Positions 61,890 to 64,000 of a DNA stretch of 64,000 nucleotides are shown piece by piece (the stretch's first letter is position 1; every line of letters begins with the position of its first letter). Both the position numbers and the translations under genes were made by a program. Source of the DNA: Parafrigoribacterium_A soli (GTDB lineage Bacteria; Actinomycetota; Actinomycetes; Actinomycetales; Microbacteriaceae); assembly GCF_040227235.1 (NCBI RefSeq), contig NZ_JBELNZ010000002.1:682001-746000 (forward strand). The letters run 5' to 3'. The notes under the pieces are model-generated. The model was not told the DNA's origin and searched no databases. It saw only the letters and a list, made by a program, of their open reading frames with translations.

Positions 61890-63272
61890 AAGCCGGAGTT
61901 CGACCCATACGAGAACGACGATCTCGTACTCGAGGCCGACCCCGGTCCCTGGGCTGCCCCGGTCGCCGCCGGGCCCCTCACTTCGAGTCTCTCGCTGCCA
62001 GGTTCCAAGTCGCTGACCAACCGCGAACTGGTGCTCGCCGCCCTCGCCGACTCACCCTCAACCCTTCGCGCGCCGCTTCACTCACGCGACTCGGCCCTCA
62101 TGGTTCAGGGCCTCAAAGAGCTCGGCACGTCGATCGTCGAGGTGCCAGGCGCGGGCAAGTACGGGCCGGATCTTCTGGTCACCCCGGGCGAGTTGAGCGG
62201 CGGAACGACGATCGACTGCGGACTTGCCGGCACCGTCATGCGCTTTCTGCCACCCGTCGCCGCGCTCGCTCTCGGACCGGTCGCCTTCGACGGCGACCCG
62301 AGCGCCCGCAAGCGTCCCATGCGCCCCACCATCGACTCGTTGCGCGCGCTCGGGGTCGACGTCACGGATGACGGCCGCGGCCGCCTTCCCTTCAGCCTCT
62401 ACGGCACCGGCGCGATCGAGGGCGGCGAGCTCGAGGTGGATGCCTCCGGCTCCAGCCAGTTCATCTCGAGCCTGCTTCTCGTCGGCGCCCGCTTCACCAA
62501 CGGGCTCACGCTGCGGCAGTCGGGCGACCATGTACCGAGCGAGGCGCACATTGAGATGACCATCGCCACCCTCGCCGCTCGCGGCGTGCAGGTCGACGCT
62601 TCACAACCCGGCCGCTGGGCGGTCTCCCCCGGGCCGATCGCAGGCATCGACGTCGACATCGAACCGGATCTCTCGAACGCTGGCCCCTTCCTCGCGGCAG
62701 CCCTCGTCGCGGGCGGCTCGGTCACCGTGACCGGGTGGCCATCGCACACCACGCAGGTGGGCGCTCGCATGACCGAGATCCTCGAGAGCATGGGCGGCGA
62801 GGTGTCCTTCGTCGAGACCGGGGAGGGCGTCGGCAACCTGACGGTGCGCGGCACGGGAGCCGTGCACGGCATCCGTCTCGACAACGCGAGCGAACTCGCG
62901 CCCACCGTCGCGGCCCTCGCGGCGCTGGCCGACAGCGAGACGGTGCTCACCGGCATCGCGCACCTCCGCGGACACGAAACCGACAGGCTCGCGGCGCTGG
63001 CCACGGAAATCAACGCGCTCGGCGGAGACGTGACCGAGACCGATGACGGCCTCATCATCCGCCCCGCCACCCTGCACGGCGCACTCTGGCACAGCTACGA
63101 AGACCACCGCATGGCCACCGCCGGCGCGATCATCGGACTCGCGATTCCGGGCGTCGAGATCGACGACATCGCCACGACCGCCAAGACGCTCCCCGAGTTC
63201 CCGCAGCTGTGGCGCGGCCTCGTCAGCGGCATCGCGACGAGCGGCAACTCCGATCCGCTGAGCATCTTCTAG
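61869..63272 (+). CDS. aroA: 3-phosphoshikimate 1-carboxyvinyltransferase (EPSP synthase)
   Basis: AroA joins shikimate-3-phosphate and PEP, the sixth step of the shikimate pathway. The 467-residue protein has an N-terminal extension of about 40 residues, then LPGSKSLTNR with K47, GLAGTVMRFLPP, FDGDPSARKRPM, SGSSQFISSLLL, and the C-terminal DHRMATAG. Length and motifs are normal. It is divergent from sigR, and its first codons hold the sigR promoter; its own start appears leaderless. Confidence 0.96.
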   Translation: MLVSRYSKPEFDPYENDDLVLEADPGPWAAPVAAGPLTSSLSLPGSKSLTNRELVLAALADSPSTLRAPLHSRDSALMVQGLKELGTSIVEVPGAGKYGPDLLVTPGELSGGTTIDCGLAGTVMRFLPPVAALALGPVAFDGDPSARKRPMRPTIDSLRALGVDVTDDGRGRLPFSLYGTGAIEGGELEVDASGSSQFISSLLLVGARFTNGLTLRQSGDHVPSEAHIEMTIATLAARGVQVDASQPGRWAVSPGPIAGIDVDIEPDLSNAGPFLAAALVAGGSVTVTGWPSHTTQVGARMTEILESMGGEVSFVETGEGVGNLTVRGTGAVHGIRLDNASELAPTVAALAALADSETVLTGIAHLRGHETDRLAALATEINALGGDVTETDDGLIIRPATLHGALWHSYEDHRMATAGAIIGLAIPGVEIDDIATTAKTLPEFPQLWRGLVSGIATSGNSDPLSIF

Positions 63273-63311
63273 AACCATGCTGTCTTCAATGGCGATGGGC
63301 AGCTACGACGG

Positions 63312-64000
63312 ATGAGCTGGCTGGGCGACACGGACGACGAAGACGACGACAAGTACGCCGACTACGAGGCGCGCACCAGGCCGAACCCCAAGGGAAACCG
63401 TGCGCGCACCAAGATCCGTCCGGAGCACAACGACGCCGTGACCGGTCGAGTGCTCACCGTCGACCGAGGGCGCTATTCCGTGCTCGTCGGTGAGAACACC
63501 GCGGATGAGCACGAAGCCACGGCGTCGCGGGCGAGCGAGCTGCGCAAGAAGCCGATCGTGACCGGCGACCTGGTCGACCTCGTCGGTGACACGAGCGGTG
63601 ATGAGGGCAGCCTCTCGCGCATCGTGCGCATTCAGCCGCGCACGACCGTGCTGCGACGCAGCGCCGACGACACGGATGAGGTCGAACGCATCATCGTCGC
63701 CAACGCCGACCAGATGCTCATCGTCGTCGCCACGGCCAACCCGGAGCCGAGACCGCGACTCGTGGACCGCTACCTCGTAGCGGCGTTCGACGCGGGTATC
63801 GCTCCCATCCTCTGCGTCACCAAGACCGACCTGGCCGACCCGAGCGACTTCCTGGCGAACTTTGCCGGGCTCGACATACGCATCGTGACGAGCGCGAGCG
63901 GAGCGGTGCCGACCGAGGAGATCGCGACGCTGCTCGCCGGACACAGCACGGTAGCGGTCGGCCACTCCGGGGTGGGCAAGTCCACCCTCGTCAACGCGCT
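63312..64000 (+). CDS. rsgA: Ribosome small-subunit GTPase RsgA, 5' part (runs off window)
   Basis: About 229 codons of RsgA are visible. After an acidic N-terminus (WLGDTDDEDDD) comes an OB-fold (about 40-110; GRVLTVDRGRYSVLV, PIVTGDLVDLV), then the circularly permuted GTPase with G4 CVTKTDLAD before G1 GHSGVGKST (from residue 217). RsgA releases or checks late 30S particles. It lies 39 bp after aroA; ATG 63312 is chosen as the first good start. The rest of the GTPase and the zinc domain lie outside. Confidence 0.93.
   Translation, partial: MSWLGDTDDEDDDKYADYEARTRPNPKGNRARTKIRPEHNDAVTGRVLTVDRGRYSVLVGENTADEHEATASRASELRKKPIVTGDLVDLVGDTSGDEGSLSRIVRIQPRTTVLRRSADDTDEVERIIVANADQMLIVVATANPEPRPRLVDRYLVAAFDAGIAPILCVTKTDLADPSDFLANFAGLDIRIVTSASGAVPTEEIATLLAGHSTVAVGHSGVGKSTLVNA

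Overview
The window is a contiguous piece of high-GC (about 65 percent) chromosome from an actinobacterium, most likely a member of the Microbacteriaceae. The evidence is the gene order argS / lysA / hom / thrC / thrB / rho, a fused multifunctional 2-oxoglutarate enzyme (Kgd), a GTP-dependent PEP carboxykinase, a sigma-R / RsrA pair, an MshA-type glycosyltransferase implying mycothiol, and actinobacterial start signals (many GTG starts, 4-base start/stop overlaps, -10 boxes placed for leaderless mRNAs). No plasmid, phage, transposase or CRISPR array is visible.

Layout. 1-7687 (minus strand): argS, an LmeA-like membrane protein, lysA, hom, thrC, thrB and the N-terminus of rho, i.e. lysine/threonine synthesis from aspartate. 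7781-15787: a small accessory stretch with a lipoprotein, tRNA-Arg(CCG), a ketopantoate-reductase-like gene with a probable CTG start, an XRE regulator divergent from an SDR, a DUF2975/Cro-type HTH pair, a GntR/membrane-protein operon with a striking operator, and a Tat lipoprotein FAD oxidase. 15901-20456: a ROK-regulated glycoside operon (GH4 glycosidase, BadF/GlcNAc-kinase-like kinase) followed by glycerate kinase. 20453-24760: a RamB-type regulator divergent from pckG, then pspA. 24815-32363: assorted oxidoreductases, an arginase-fold protein, enoyl-CoA hydratase, a flavin disulfide reductase, mshA, an SDR and an amidase. 32467-34498: a GntR-ABC exporter operon. 34606-42034: class A PBP, small proteins, ung, transporters, an SDR and a membrane acyltransferase. 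42199-44837: metY-metX (direct sulfhydrylation route to methionine). 44948-49041: an unusual signalling island with two related response regulators, one histidine kinase and a kinase-like membrane protein without catalytic motifs. 49051-55216: MFS, thiamine-binding-like protein, GT87-like mannosyltransferase, nnrD and two overlapping CNNM/CorC genes. 55284-60802: guaB1 and kgd, divergent. 60888-64000: rsrA, sigR, aroA and the 5' part of rsgA.

How the genes work together. The housekeeping content ties aspartate-family amino acids (hom/thrC/thrB/lysA; metX uses the homoserine made by Hom), the oxaloacetate/2-oxoglutarate node (pckG under a RamB-like regulator, kgd) and the thiol-redox response (mshA makes the first mycothiol intermediate; SigR/RsrA senses thiol oxidation). 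The most interesting signals are regulatory. There is an almost perfect sigma-R promoter inside the first codons of aroA that would drive a longer sigma-R form. Several clean self-operators sit next to their presumed regulators. A multi-hairpin element lies in front of the histidine kinase. A set of TANNNT boxes lies 6-8 bases ahead of start codons.
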